Assembly (NCBI RefSeq): GCF_002017865.1
Contig: NZ_MTJN01000002.1
Location: 992,001-1,056,000, forward strand
Length of the DNA stretch: 64,000 nucleotides
From: Rhodoferax fermentans
Lineage (GTDB): Bacteria; Pseudomonadota; Gammaproteobacteria; Burkholderiales; Burkholderiaceae_C
Direction: 5' to 3'
In this document: positions 1 through 8,066 of the stretch, piece after piece
How the letters are laid out: each line of letters opens with the position of its first letter
Numbering within the stretch: the stretch's first letter is position 1
Position numbers and translations under genes: made by a program
Notes under the pieces: model-generated
Told to the model about the DNA's origin: nothing
The model's database searches: none
The model's input: only the letters and a program-made list of their open reading frames with translations

Positions 1-1105
1 TCATCAACGGATCGGGGAAGCGGGCTTCGATACGGCGGCCCTTCGGGTTCGCGACAAACGGAATACGGATCGATGCAGAACGGTTTTTGGCCGAGTAAGC
101 CAATTTCACCGGCGCCTCAAAACCAGGAACCAGACGCTTGTAGCTGTTGGTACCGGGGTTGGTGATCGCGTTCAGTGCGCGGGCATGTTTGATGATGCCG
201 CCGATGTAGTACAGGGCGAAATCGCTCAAACCGGCATAACCGTCACCGGCAAACAGGTTCTTGCCGTCTTTCCAGATCGACTGGTGCACGTGCATGCCCG
301 AGCCGTTGTCACCCACGATGGGCTTGGGCATGAAGGTGGCGGTCTTGCCGTAGGCATTGGCCACGTTTTGCACCACATACTTCAGAACTTGTGTCCAGTC
401 AGCGCGCTCAACCAGGGTGCTGAACTTGGTACCAATTTCGTTCTGACCAGCGCCAGCCACTTCGTGGTGGAACACTTCGACCGGGATGCCCAGCGATTCA
501 AGGATGAGCACCATTTCGGCGCGCATGTCTTGGGTGCTGTCAATCGGAGGCACCGGGAAGTAACCACCCTTGACGGTGGGACGGTGACCACGGTTGCCGC
601 CTTCGAGCTTGGCACCGGAATTCCAGGGGGCTTCGTATTCTTCAATCTTGAAGAAGGTGCCCGACATGTCGGTGTTCCAACGGACATTGTCAAAAATGAA
701 GAATTCTGGTTCTGGACCAAAGAAGGCGGTGTCACCAATGCCAGACGCCTTCAGGTAGGCTTCTGCGCGGCGTGCGATGGACCGCGGGTCGCGGTCGTAG
801 GCCTTGCCGTCACCTGGCTCGACCACATCGCAGCTCAGGAACAGCGTGGTTTCTTCGAAGAACGGGTCGATGTTGGCGGTGTTCGGGTCGGGCATGAGTT
901 GCATGTCCGAAGCTTCAATACCCTTCCAGCCAGCGATGGAAGAACCGTCAAAGGCATGGCCGGAGCTGAACTTGTCTTCATCAAAATGCGAAACGGGCAC
1001 AGTCACGTGCTGTTCTTGGCCACGGGTATCGGTGAAACGGAAGTCAACAAACTTGACTTCGTTGTCTTTCACCATCTTCATGACATCTGCGACGGTCTTG
1101 GCCAT
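1..1105 (-). CDS. glnA: Glutamine synthetase type I (N-terminal ~368 residues; continues past the window edge)
   Basis: ATP-dependent glutamine synthesis from glutamate and ammonia; the central nitrogen-assimilation enzyme, a cytoplasmic dodecamer. Reading the minus strand from ATG 1105 gives [20 protein letters not shown], then the GSI beta-grasp region ([13 protein letters not shown]) and FDGSSIAGW, typical of bacterial GlnA. About 368 of the usual ~470 codons are present and the 3' end lies outside the window. An AGGAG ribosome site precedes the start. A sigma54-type promoter and an NtrC-type site lie upstream, so regulation by nitrogen status is expected. The adenylylated Tyr near the C-terminus is not in the window. 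Confidence 0.95.
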   Translation of the reverse strand, partial: MAKTVADVMKMVKDNEVKFVDFRFTDTRGQEQHVTVPVSHFDEDKFSSGHAFDGSSIAGWKGIEASDMQLMPDPNTANIDPFFEETTLFLSCDVVEPGDGKAYDRDPRSIARRAEAYLKASGIGDTAFFGPEPEFFIFDNVRWNTDMSGTFFKIEEYEAPWNSGAKLEGGNRGHRPTVKGGYFPVPPIDSTQDMRAEMVLILESLGIPVEVFHHEVAGAGQNEIGTKFSTLVERADWTQVLKYVVQNVANAYGKTATFMPKPIVGDNGSGMHVHQSIWKDGKNLFAGDGYAGLSDFALYYIGGIIKHARALNAITNPGTNSYKRLVPGFEAPVKLAYSAKNRSASIRIPFVANPKGRRIEARFPDPLM

Positions 1106-1149
1106 CAAATACTCCTGGTTGCTGTTGAGAAAGGGTTTGTGAAATTGAA

Positions 1150-1165
1150 TGCAGGTTTTGTGCCA
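1150..1165 (-). promoter_or_regulatory. Sigma54 (-24/-12) promoter of glnA
   Basis: On the minus strand the sequence is TGGCACAAAACCTGCA, against the consensus TGGCAC-N5-TTGCW, with one mismatch in the -12 element. It lies about 45-60 nt upstream of the glnA start, which is the expected distance. Confidence 0.65.
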
Positions 1166-1292
1166 GTGTCGGGGCATGTTCAACAAGTCCGCACCTCCGC
1201 CATTTTGCACCCACTTTACGGCACAACTTCGGGTTCAGCGTTTGCAGGTTTGCCTGTTCTTCCGACAAGTGCAATGGAAAGAACAATGATAG

Positions 1293-1307
1293 GCACCATA
1301 CTGGTGC
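1293..1307. promoter_or_regulatory. NtrC-type enhancer site
   Basis: A perfect inverted repeat GCACC-ATACT-GGTGC matches the NtrC half-site spacing (GCACC-N5-GGTGC). It lies about 130 bp upstream of the sigma54 promoter of glnA, a normal enhancer distance. A second TGCAC/GTGC pair around 1316-1333 is too irregular to call. Confidence 0.65.
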
Positions 1308-1333
1308 AAAAAACATGCACTAAAACAAAGTGC

Positions 1334-2173
1334 TCAGGATTGCACCAATTCGGGGCCAAGTTTGACCTGGAAGGTTTGCAGACCCGCCAACAAAGCGACG
1401 TAGGCCGGGTTGACCAGGCCTGGCGCACCTTTGACACCCAACTCAATATGGCGCCCCCATTCCGGGTGATCCACACTGGGCAAGCTGAACACCTTGATGC
1501 CGGGATAGTCTTGCTCCAGTTGCTGCATCAGCGGCGTCAGTGTCGCCTCCATGGCACCAAAAACAATCACCGAGCGCTCCAGCCAAGCCTGGTTCTGAAA
1601 CCACTGGGCGTAACAGCTGTCCAACACCCACTCGATCATCGGCCAAGCCATGACCGGGAAACCCGGCACAAAATGCACCCGCCCGACGCTGAAGCCAGGG
1701 ATCTGGTTGTAGGGGTTGGGGATGATGCTGGCACCCTGAGGGAACACCCCCATGTTGAGCCGATGCACGTTGTCTGGCGCTTGGGCGTCGTAGACCTTGC
1801 CTTGCTCTCGCGCCTGATTCTGCATACGTTGCTCAATCAGGTCCTTGGCCTGAGGATGCAAGGCCAGGGGCAGCGCTAGCGCAGCTGCGGCACATTGGCG
1901 GGTGTGGTCGTCAGGGGTGGCGCCAATGCCACCGGTCGAGAACACCACGTCGCCGGATTCAAAAGCCCGCTGCAACACCGCCGTGATGCGATCCGGGTCA
2001 TCCCCCACATATTCGGCACAGTCCAACTGCAGGCCACGTGCCTTGAGCAGTTCAATCACTTTGGGCAAATGTTTGTCAGCTCGCTTGCCAGACAGGATCT
2101 CATCCCCGATCACAATCAGGCGAAAACCGGGGCGATGTTCAGGCTGCGCTTGGGGGCTTGGTGTTGGTGTCAT
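1334..2173 (-). CDS. Molybdopterin-binding (MoaB/Mog-domain, CinA N-terminal-like) protein
   Basis: A 279-residue protein with a MoCF/CinA-N type molybdopterin-binding fold. FRLIVIGDEILSGKR opens the domain, and FSTGGIGATPDDHTR is the conserved GGxGxTxDD loop. It lacks the C-terminal nicotinamide-nucleotide amidase domain of full CinA, so it is the stand-alone family often named competence/damage-inducible protein A. The substrate is not known from sequence. The start at 2173 lies inside the end of the upstream membrane-protein gene (35-nt overlap), which suggests cotranscription; a later start cannot be excluded because the first ~16 residues are Pro-rich and unconserved-looking. Confidence 0.8.
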   Translation of the reverse strand: MTPTPSPQAQPEHRPGFRLIVIGDEILSGKRADKHLPKVIELLKARGLQLDCAEYVGDDPDRITAVLQRAFESGDVVFSTGGIGATPDDHTRQCAAAALALPLALHPQAKDLIEQRMQNQAREQGKVYDAQAPDNVHRLNMGVFPQGASIIPNPYNQIPGFSVGRVHFVPGFPVMAWPMIEWVLDSCYAQWFQNQAWLERSVIVFGAMEATLTPLMQQLEQDYPGIKVFSLPSVDHPEWGRHIELGVKGAPGLVNPAYVALLAGLQTFQVKLGPELVQS

Positions 2174-3044
2174 GGGTCAATGGTAACGCCTCGGGCTCGG
2201 CCAAAGTTGCTTCAACCAGGTGCTCATCCACTGACGGCAGGTCCAGTTCGCGCTGTTGCCGCAGGTTGTGCAAGGCCTGTAAACAGTAGTGCGCGAACCA
2301 CAGGGACGACAGTGCAAAGACCCAGGTGTAGAGCCAGATGCCAATCGGCACCAACACCACAAATGCGGCCGCAAACAACACCCCAGAGGCCCAGATCACA
2401 CTGGGCGCGGCCCCCAGATAACCACAAAACACGCCAATACCCAGCAAACTCAGCCGGTGCTTGCGAAACAGCTCACGCCGCTCTTCACCGCTGGCATGGC
2501 TGGCCAGTGCGTCAAACGCCATCACCCGGTAGGTGAGCCAACCCCAGATCAGCGGTGGCAACACCAGAATCAGCGGCGGGATAAACCACAGGGGAATCGA
2601 CACCACCAAAGCCACCAAGGCGAGCAAGGTCGACAACAGGGCCCAGCCCAAGCCCAGGATGAAATAACCACCTTCTTTGCGCGCCAACTGCGGAAAGCGT
2701 TGCTTGGCCACAAAATGGGTCAGCGCAGGGGTCATCAAAAGAGCGACCGACAGCAGCGACAACAGCACCACCACCGGCATGATGCTCACAATCACAATCA
2801 AGGGTGCCAGCACCGAGGTGATGCCACCCAGGCCGAGGGCCTGCATCCAGCCGGATACCACACCCACAATGCTCGACGCCTCCAGCGTGGCACGCACCCA
2901 GACCAGGCTGGTCTCCCAGTACAGGTTGCCCAGGGTCACGGACAACACCGCCATCAACACCAGGGGCGCCGCTGACAACAACATCACGCGTGGACGAAAA
3001 CAATCCAGCAACGCCCGCCAGAACGAGTCAAACAGCAAATTCAT
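2139..3044 (-). CDS. EI24-domain integral membrane protein
   Basis: A 301-residue protein with about six hydrophobic segments (for example around residues 20-45, 70-105, 125-165 and 200-245). The opening FDSFWRALLDCFRPRVM and the layout match bacterial EI24/CysZ-like membrane proteins. Function is unknown; CysZ members carry sulfate, but nothing here identifies a substrate. The C-terminal tail after about residue 260 is hydrophilic and acidic. It is the first gene of a two-gene unit with the overlapping molybdopterin-binding protein gene. Confidence 0.7.
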   Translation of the reverse strand: MNLLFDSFWRALLDCFRPRVMLLSAAPLVLMAVLSVTLGNLYWETSLVWVRATLEASSIVGVVSGWMQALGLGGITSVLAPLIVIVSIMPVVVLLSLLSVALLMTPALTHFVAKQRFPQLARKEGGYFILGLGWALLSTLLALVALVVSIPLWFIPPLILVLPPLIWGWLTYRVMAFDALASHASGEERRELFRKHRLSLLGIGVFCGYLGAAPSVIWASGVLFAAAFVVLVPIGIWLYTWVFALSSLWFAHYCLQALHNLRQQRELDLPSVDEHLVEATLAEPEALPLTHDTNTKPPSAA

Positions 3045-3086
3045 GGTGTGAGCATACCCGAGCCCAGCACGCGCACCAGCGCCCGC

Positions 3087-3842
3087 TCAGCGAGGAGTGG
3101 TCTGGTTGACAAGCGCCAGATCGGCGGCGTTGAGCCAGCGCCACTGGCCGGGCAGCAGGTCCTCAGGAAGACGCAGACCACCGATCTGCGAGCGGTGCAG
3201 GCCCTCGACCCGGTTGCTCACCGCCGCCAACATACGTTTGACCTGGTGGTACTTGCCCTCGGTCAGCGTCAGGCGCAGATGGTGGCTGCTTACTGCCTCA
3301 CAGGCGGCAGCACGCACCGGTTTGGGGTCATCGTCCAGCACCACACCAGCCAGCAGCTGACTCACCTGCCGCTCATCGAGCGGATGCTTGACCGTGACCT
3401 CGTACACCTTGGGCACATGGTGGCGCGGTGAACTCATGCGGTGAATGAACTGGCCGTCATCGGTGAGCAGCAACATGCCGGTGGTGTCCTGGTCCAGCCG
3501 CCCCACCGCCTGAACCCCTTGCACTGCGCCTTTTTGCGGCCGCTGGCGCAAGGGTGCGGGCAGCAAGGTGTAGATGCTGGGATAGGTCGAGGGCTTTTGG
3601 GAACACTCGGTGGCTGCCGGCTTGTGCAGCAGGATGTAGGCCTTCTCCGCATACGGCCAATCCACCCCTCGCACCCTGAAGCGCAGATTTTCAGCTTCAA
3701 ACTCCATAGCTGCTTGCGTAATGGTGACAAGGGCTAGAGGCTCATTTTCTTGATAAACCTGAACCAGACCCTGCTGGATCAGACCGGCACAGACGCGGCG
3801 TGTGCCAAAACCCTGGGAATAAAGAATGTCTTGCAGTTGCAT
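3087..3842 (-). CDS. rsuA: RsuA-family 16S rRNA pseudouridine synthase
   Basis: A 251-residue pseudouridine synthase of the RsuA/RluB/E/F family; RsuA modifies U516 of 16S rRNA. An N-terminal S4-like domain (about residues 1-60) is followed by the catalytic domain, with the catalytic Asp in GRLDQDTTGMLLLTDDG (about residue 115) and the family motif SPRHHVPKVYEV. The C-terminal GKYHQVKRMLAAV is also typical. Codons 31-46 of the S4 region coincide with a copy of the dispersed palindromic element, giving a divergent stretch around ENEPLALVTITQ. It reads through in frame, so the protein is probably functional. The gene stands between ackA and the EI24 unit on the same strand. Confidence 0.85.
   Translation of the reverse strand: MQLQDILYSQGFGTRRVCAGLIQQGLVQVYQENEPLALVTITQAAMEFEAENLRFRVRGVDWPYAEKAYILLHKPAATECSQKPSTYPSIYTLLPAPLRQRPQKGAVQGVQAVGRLDQDTTGMLLLTDDGQFIHRMSSPRHHVPKVYEVTVKHPLDERQVSQLLAGVVLDDDPKPVRAAACEAVSSHHLRLTLTEGKYHQVKRMLAAVSNRVEGLHRSQIGGLRLPEDLLPGQWRWLNAADLALVNQTTPR
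3706..3752. repeat. Dispersed palindromic element, copy inside rsuA
   Basis: Forward-orientation copy with ATAGC, a spacer, then ACAAGGGCTAGAGGC. The left arm CCCTT is degenerate. It lies wholly inside the coding frame of the pseudouridine synthase (S4 domain). Confidence 0.6.
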
Positions 3843-3888
3843 GCTGCGAGTATCTCAAAGCCTGGACAACAGCCAGAACCGGCGTCAA

Positions 3889-5073
3889 TCAGGCAAACAA
3901 CAAGGTGGCCGCCTCACGGGCAGCGACCACCGCTTCATCGGTGGGCACCACCCACACTTCGACTTGGCTCGAGGGCGCGTGAATCGCCACCACCTCACTG
4001 CCGGTGGCCCGCGCATTACGCTCTGGGTCAATCACCACACCCAGCCAGGAAAGCTGTTGCCCGACCTGCGCACGCAATGTCACATCATGCTCACCGATGC
4101 CTCCACTGAAGGCCAGCACATCCAGGCCCTGCACACAAGCCACGAGCGCACCAGTTTCACGTACTACGCGGTAGGTGAAGGCCTCGATGGCCAGCTTGGC
4201 CTGCGGTGACGACGCCTCACGCAGGCGTCGCATGTCCGCAGACAGGCCCGACAAACCCAGCAAACCACTTTGCTTGTAAAGCAGCTTTTGCAGCCGCGCA
4301 TGGTCCCAGCCCTGCTCCAACAAGTAGAGCAACACCCCCGGGTCCAGTGCACCGGGACGGGTTCCCATGATCAGCCCGTCGAGCGCCGAGAAGCCCATGG
4401 TGGTGGCGCAGCTCTTGCCGTCACGCGCCGCGCACAGACTGGCGCCATTGCCCAGGTGCGCCATCAAGGTGCGCCCCTTGGCCCGCGTTGAGTGAGCCAA
4501 CAAGGTCCCCATCACATACTGGTACGACAGGCCATGAAAACCGTAGCGACGCAAGCCCTGCGCGTAGAGCTCTTGTGGCAGGGCAAAGCGGTAATCCACC
4601 TCAGGCAAGCTGGCATGAAACGCGGTGTCAAAACAGGCGACCTGGGGCAAGCCAACAAACGCCGCACGGAAAGCACGAATGCCCTCGAGATTGTGTGGCT
4701 GGTGCAAAGGCGCGAGCGAGTTGAACGCAGCCAGTTGCGCCAGCACCTCATCGTTGACAAACAGGCTGGCGCGGTACTTGTCCGCCCCGTGCACCACCCG
4801 GTGGCTCACCGCCTGCAGGGTCGGGGCATCTGGCAACTGTGCCAACAACTCACGCAGGCTGCACAAGGCCTGGGCAAACACCGGCTGATCGTCCACCACC
4901 AGGGCACAGCAGTGCTCTTGCCCCTGGTAGTGCCAACGCATCTGCGGCGCACCACCTGACTCCAAACCTTCCATCAGGCCTGACAGGATCTGTGTTTGAA
5001 CCTCGCTACCGATCAGGGGATAGAGAGCAAACTTGAGTGAAGACGATCCCGCGTTGACCGAGAGAATCGCCAC
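3889..5073 (-). CDS. ackA: Acetate kinase
   Basis: Interconverts acetyl-phosphate + ADP and acetate + ATP. The 394 residues match the usual AckA length. The start ILSVNAGSSSLKFALY is the signature N-terminus, and HRVVHGADKY, HLGNGASLCAARDGKS and ALDGLIMGTRPGALDPG are conserved blocks of the ASKHA fold; FSGGIGEHD lies near the C-terminus. It starts 8 nt after the MaoC-phosphotransacetylase gene, so acyl-phosphate made by that enzyme can be turned into ATP here. The final gene of the 6.9-3.9 kb operon. Confidence 0.95.
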   Translation of the reverse strand: MAILSVNAGSSSLKFALYPLIGSEVQTQILSGLMEGLESGGAPQMRWHYQGQEHCCALVVDDQPVFAQALCSLRELLAQLPDAPTLQAVSHRVVHGADKYRASLFVNDEVLAQLAAFNSLAPLHQPHNLEGIRAFRAAFVGLPQVACFDTAFHASLPEVDYRFALPQELYAQGLRRYGFHGLSYQYVMGTLLAHSTRAKGRTLMAHLGNGASLCAARDGKSCATTMGFSALDGLIMGTRPGALDPGVLLYLLEQGWDHARLQKLLYKQSGLLGLSGLSADMRRLREASSPQAKLAIEAFTYRVVRETGALVACVQGLDVLAFSGGIGEHDVTLRAQVGQQLSWLGVVIDPERNARATGSEVVAIHAPSSQVEVWVVPTDEAVVAAREAATLLFA

Positions 5074-5081
5074 CCCACCAC

Positions 5082-6503
5082 CTACCAGGCAGTGCGGGGC
5101 TGGCTGCGCCTTGCATTGTGGGCTACCAACAGCCCCAGCAAAGCGGACGCCACCCGGTTGGAGGGCCCCTCGGCGCGGCTGGTCAGCGCAATCGGTATAC
5201 GTGCGCCCAGCACCAGCCCGGAACCACTGGCACCAGCCAGGTACTCCAGTTGTTTGGCCAGCATGTTGCCACTCTCCAAGTCAGGCACCGCCAGAATGTC
5301 GGCGTGGCCAGCCACCGCAGAGGTGATGTGTTTGATCTGCGCGGCATGCATCGAAATGGCATTGTCAAAGGCCAGCGGGCCATCCAGCACACCACCGGTG
5401 ATCTGCCCGCGATCAGCCATCTTGCACAGAGCTGCCGCATCGATGGTTGACGGGATCGTGGGGTTGACCGTTTCAACCGCCGACAGAATCGCCACCTTGG
5501 GTGTGGTGACACCCAAGATGCGGGCAAAGTCGATGGCATTCTGGACGATGTCGATCTTTTCCTGCAAGCTGGGGCGGATGTTGAGTGCCGCATCGGTGAT
5601 CAGCAAGGGCTTGTGGTAGAGCGGCACATCGAAGCGAAACACATGGGACATGCGCCGCCCGGTGCGCAACACAGCTTGGGACAACACCGCGTGGATCAGC
5701 TCATCGGTATGCAGACTGCCCTTCATGAGCATCTCAACCTGCCCACTGGCAGCCAACGCTGCGGCAGCTTCGGCAGCGGCATGGCTGTGTGGCTGGTTGA
5801 TGATCTCGGCACCGGTCAGGTCGATCCCGGCCTCGGCCGCGACATGGCGAATGCGCACCTCCGGGCCAATCAGCACCGGCAGGATCAGGCCGTAGCGCGC
5901 CGCATCCATGGCCCCACTGAGGGAACCATCGTCGCACGGATGCACCACGGCACAACGGACGGCGTCCAGCTTGTTACCCAGGGCGAGCAGTTGTTTGAAA
6001 CGCACCTGGGGGTCATACAACTGAATCTGTGGCGCAGCCACACGTGGCAGACGGACCTTGACCGTGGGCGCCAGCACCCGGGCCATGCCGCTGAGCACAC
6101 AGATTCCCTTTTGGTTCACCACCTGGCAATCCAGCTCAATGCTGTGGTTCTCCGGGTTTTTGGATAGCACCGTCACCGTCACCGTGAGGGTGTCACCAAC
6201 GCGCACCGGTTTGACAAAATGCAGGGCCTGGTCCTGGTAGATCGTCCCAGGGCCCGGAAACTGGGTTCCCAGCAACGCTGATATCAGGGCACCACTCCAC
6301 ATGCCATGGGCAATCACGCCGTGGAACAAGGTGTCGTTGGCATATTCTGGGTCCAGGTGGGCTGGATTGGTGTCACCCGAGACAGCGGCAAACGCCCGGA
6401 TGTCCTCGAGCTTCAGGGCACGCAACAAACGTGCACTTTGTCCGACCATGATTTCATCGAAGACATGGTTTTCGATCAGCTCAGAGTCGGAGGGAAGATT
6501 CAT
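5082..6503 (-). CDS. Bifunctional MaoC-like enoyl-CoA hydratase / phosphate acetyltransferase
   Basis: A 473-residue fusion. Residues ~10-140 form a MaoC/hot-dog domain with the R-hydratase-like motif DTNPAHLDPEYA and FHGVIAHGMW. Residues ~165-465 form a PTA/PTB phosphotransacylase domain (DDGSLSGAMDAARYGLILPVLIG split across its start; GHADILAVPDLESGNML; YLAGASGSGLVLGA). The PTB domain exchanges CoA for phosphate on acetyl- or butyryl-CoA. Placement 8 nt before ackA supports an acyl-CoA to acyl-phosphate to carboxylate + ATP route. The MaoC half could also direct the enzyme toward hydroxyacyl/PHA intermediates; that is inference. Confidence 0.88.
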   Translation of the reverse strand: MNLPSDSELIENHVFDEIMVGQSARLLRALKLEDIRAFAAVSGDTNPAHLDPEYANDTLFHGVIAHGMWSGALISALLGTQFPGPGTIYQDQALHFVKPVRVGDTLTVTVTVLSKNPENHSIELDCQVVNQKGICVLSGMARVLAPTVKVRLPRVAAPQIQLYDPQVRFKQLLALGNKLDAVRCAVVHPCDDGSLSGAMDAARYGLILPVLIGPEVRIRHVAAEAGIDLTGAEIINQPHSHAAAEAAAALAASGQVEMLMKGSLHTDELIHAVLSQAVLRTGRRMSHVFRFDVPLYHKPLLITDAALNIRPSLQEKIDIVQNAIDFARILGVTTPKVAILSAVETVNPTIPSTIDAAALCKMADRGQITGGVLDGPLAFDNAISMHAAQIKHITSAVAGHADILAVPDLESGNMLAKQLEYLAGASGSGLVLGARIPIALTSRAEGPSNRVASALLGLLVAHNARRSQPRTAW

Positions 6504-6509
6504 ACTTGC

Positions 6510-6899
6510 CTAGTGTTCGTTGAAAAGACCATCAGCATCTGGCCCATTGGCCCCGGGCCTGAAGCCCCGTTGTTCCAGTCGGTATTCCGCCAGAGACACG
6601 ATTTCACGGGTCAGTTCCAGACCATGCTGATTGAGACTGACCGTCTCCAGTTGATAGCGTAACACCAACAGGCCCCGCAGTTCTTCGCGCAAAAGAACCA
6701 CACGGCGCCCCCCTGACATGGCTTGCGCCGCCCGGCCGGATGTCCCCCTGCCACGTGGCGGGGCTTGGTCTATGACTTGTTGTACCGCTTGTTGGTCATT
6801 GAGCTTGATGCCAAGCCCGATGGCCAGGCGTGCAATCCGCTCACCCAGGGTTTCCAGAGACACACTCAGGCGCCGGGCTTGTTCCACTTCGATCTGCAT
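6510..6899 (-). CDS. Conserved-looking protein of unknown function, first gene of the maoC-pta/ackA operon
   Basis: A 129-residue, mostly helical, charged protein. The ATG at 6899 is chosen over an in-frame ATG at 6944 because GAAGGT precedes it at normal spacing. The N-terminal half looks amphipathic (VEQARRLSVSLETLGERIAR), the middle has an Arg/Gly-rich patch (PPRGRGTSGR), then RRVVLLREELRGLLVLRYQL. There is no signal peptide, membrane segment or Cys motif. I do not recognise the family. It ends 6 nt before the MaoC-Pta gene, so a role in acyl-CoA/acetate or PHA metabolism or its regulation is possible but unproven. Confidence 0.6.
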   Translation of the reverse strand: MQIEVEQARRLSVSLETLGERIARLAIGLGIKLNDQQAVQQVIDQAPPRGRGTSGRAAQAMSGGRRVVLLREELRGLLVLRYQLETVSLNQHGLELTREIVSLAEYRLEQRGFRPGANGPDADGLFNEH

Positions 6900-7046
6900 C
6901 GTCGGTTTACCTTCGAAAAAACAACGCACGCACCGGAGCAGCACATGTCAAAAATTGCGCCCCGCCAAGCCGTGACAACCAGACTGGACAAACGCAGCAC
7001 ACTGGTCAACCTCTCCGAGGCACCTGTTTGGGACAGACCATATTTT

Positions 7047-7058
7047 AGGGTATACCCT
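7047..7058. promoter_or_regulatory. Perfect 12-bp palindrome, possible operator
   Basis: AGGGTATACCCT is a perfect palindrome in an AT-rich stretch about 150 bp upstream of the unknown gene that leads the maoC-pta/ackA operon. Such a site could bind a dimeric regulator; none is identified here. Apart from this site and the terminator at 7141-7168, the 6900-7189 gap shows no gene. Confidence 0.4.
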
Positions 7059-7140
7059 TAGTTTTTCAACACCAACAAGCTTACAACAGCCCGACATCGA
7101 TATCCAAACGATTGGGCACACATAGCCGTCAAACACCCAT

Positions 7141-7168
7141 AAAAAAACCCGCCGAAGCGGGTTTTTTT
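7141..7168 (-). terminator. Rho-independent terminator of the OmpA-family gene
   Basis: AAACCCGCC-GAA-GCGGGTTT stem flanked by A7 and T7 runs, so it can act on either strand. It lies 22 nt after the stop of the OmpA-family gene on the minus strand. Confidence 0.85.
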
Positions 7169-7189
7169 ATCAAGGCAGAAGCCTGAAGA

Positions 7190-7822
7190 TCAGTTGGCGC
7201 GGGTGCCGACCACTTCAATTTCCACACGGCGGTTCTTGGAACGGCCATCTTTGGTCTTGTTGTCAGCAACAGGTTGTTTTTCGCCCTTGCCTTCGGTGTA
7301 AACGCGGTTCTTTTCGATGCCCTTGGACACCAAGTAAGCCTTCACAGCTTCAGAACGTTTGACCGACAGCTTTTGGTTGTAAGCATCAGAACCCACTGAG
7401 TCGGTGTGACCCACAGCGATGATAACTTCGAGGTTGATACCTTTGACCTTGGCGACCAAATCATCGAGCTTGGCTTTGCCTTCGGGCTTGAGAACAGCTT
7501 TGTCGAAGTCAAAGAACGCATCAGCGGCGTAGGTCACCTTGGCAGCAGCAACAACGGGAGCTGGTGCGGGAGCAGCTTTGGCGGCCGGTGCAGGAGCGGC
7601 GGCGGGAGCCGGTGCGGCAGCAGCAGCTGCCACGATGGCGCCGTCGCAACCAACAGCTGCAGTGGCAGGTGTCCAGAAGGCATCGCGCCAGCACAGTTCG
7701 TTGGAACCGTTCTTGATCACCGTGCCATCGGCAGCGCGCCAGTTGTCAACGGTTTGTGCACCAGCAGCGGAAGCAAACGCCACAGCAGCGATCAACATTG
7801 CAAATTTGTTCAATTTTTTCAT
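7190..7822 (-). CDS. ompA: OmpA-family outer membrane/peptidoglycan-associated protein
   Basis: 210 residues from ATG 7822, chosen over an upstream ATG because MKKLNKFAMLIAAVAFASAAGAQ is a clean Sec signal peptide. The mature N-terminus has a short Trp/Cys-containing segment (NWRAADGTVIKNG, ELCWRDAFW), then an Ala/Pro-rich linker (about residues 75-105), then an OmpA C-terminal peptidoglycan-binding domain: FFDFDKAVLKPEGKAKLD, VGHTDSVGSDAYNQ, LSVKRSEAVKAYLV and GRSKNRRVEIEV. There is no full eight-stranded barrel domain, so it is a short OmpA-like protein that links the envelope to peptidoglycan. It is divergent from gyrA, with a 244-bp shared upstream region. Confidence 0.9.
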   Translation of the reverse strand: MKKLNKFAMLIAAVAFASAAGAQTVDNWRAADGTVIKNGSNELCWRDAFWTPATAAVGCDGAIVAAAAAAPAPAAAPAPAAKAAPAPAPVVAAAKVTYAADAFFDFDKAVLKPEGKAKLDDLVAKVKGINLEVIIAVGHTDSVGSDAYNQKLSVKRSEAVKAYLVSKGIEKNRVYTEGKGEKQPVADNKTKDGRSKNRRVEIEVVGTRAN

Positions 7823-8066
7823 GATTCTCCTAGATGAAAAAGACCGCATCGGTGCGGCGTAAGTAAAACAGACGCCCAAGATGCCTATCACTTGGAACGG
7901 TTAATCTATTGTGCCACATAGCGTTTCCACATACCGGTGCAGTTTCAGCCAAGCGGACCGCAGCCGCGACAAGTGTGCGTTAATTGACGGTTCCGTTGCG
8001 GGCTAGCCACAGCCTGACCGCATAAAATCGCAGAACTCCACTGAATTTGCCTCGCATCAACTCCCC

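Noticed and set aside
1316-1333. Second NtrC site upstream of glnA
   Set aside because: Half-sites TGCAC and GTGC are present but the spacing is wrong.
185-1879. Long plus-strand open frame (564 codons) opposite glnA and the molybdopterin gene
   Set aside because: The glnA frame on the minus strand is unmistakable; the plus frame is a GC-driven shadow with no recognisable domain.
6945-7061. 38-codon plus-strand frame opposite the upstream region of the acetate operon
   Set aside because: No ribosome site, no conservation clue, and it runs through the putative operator.
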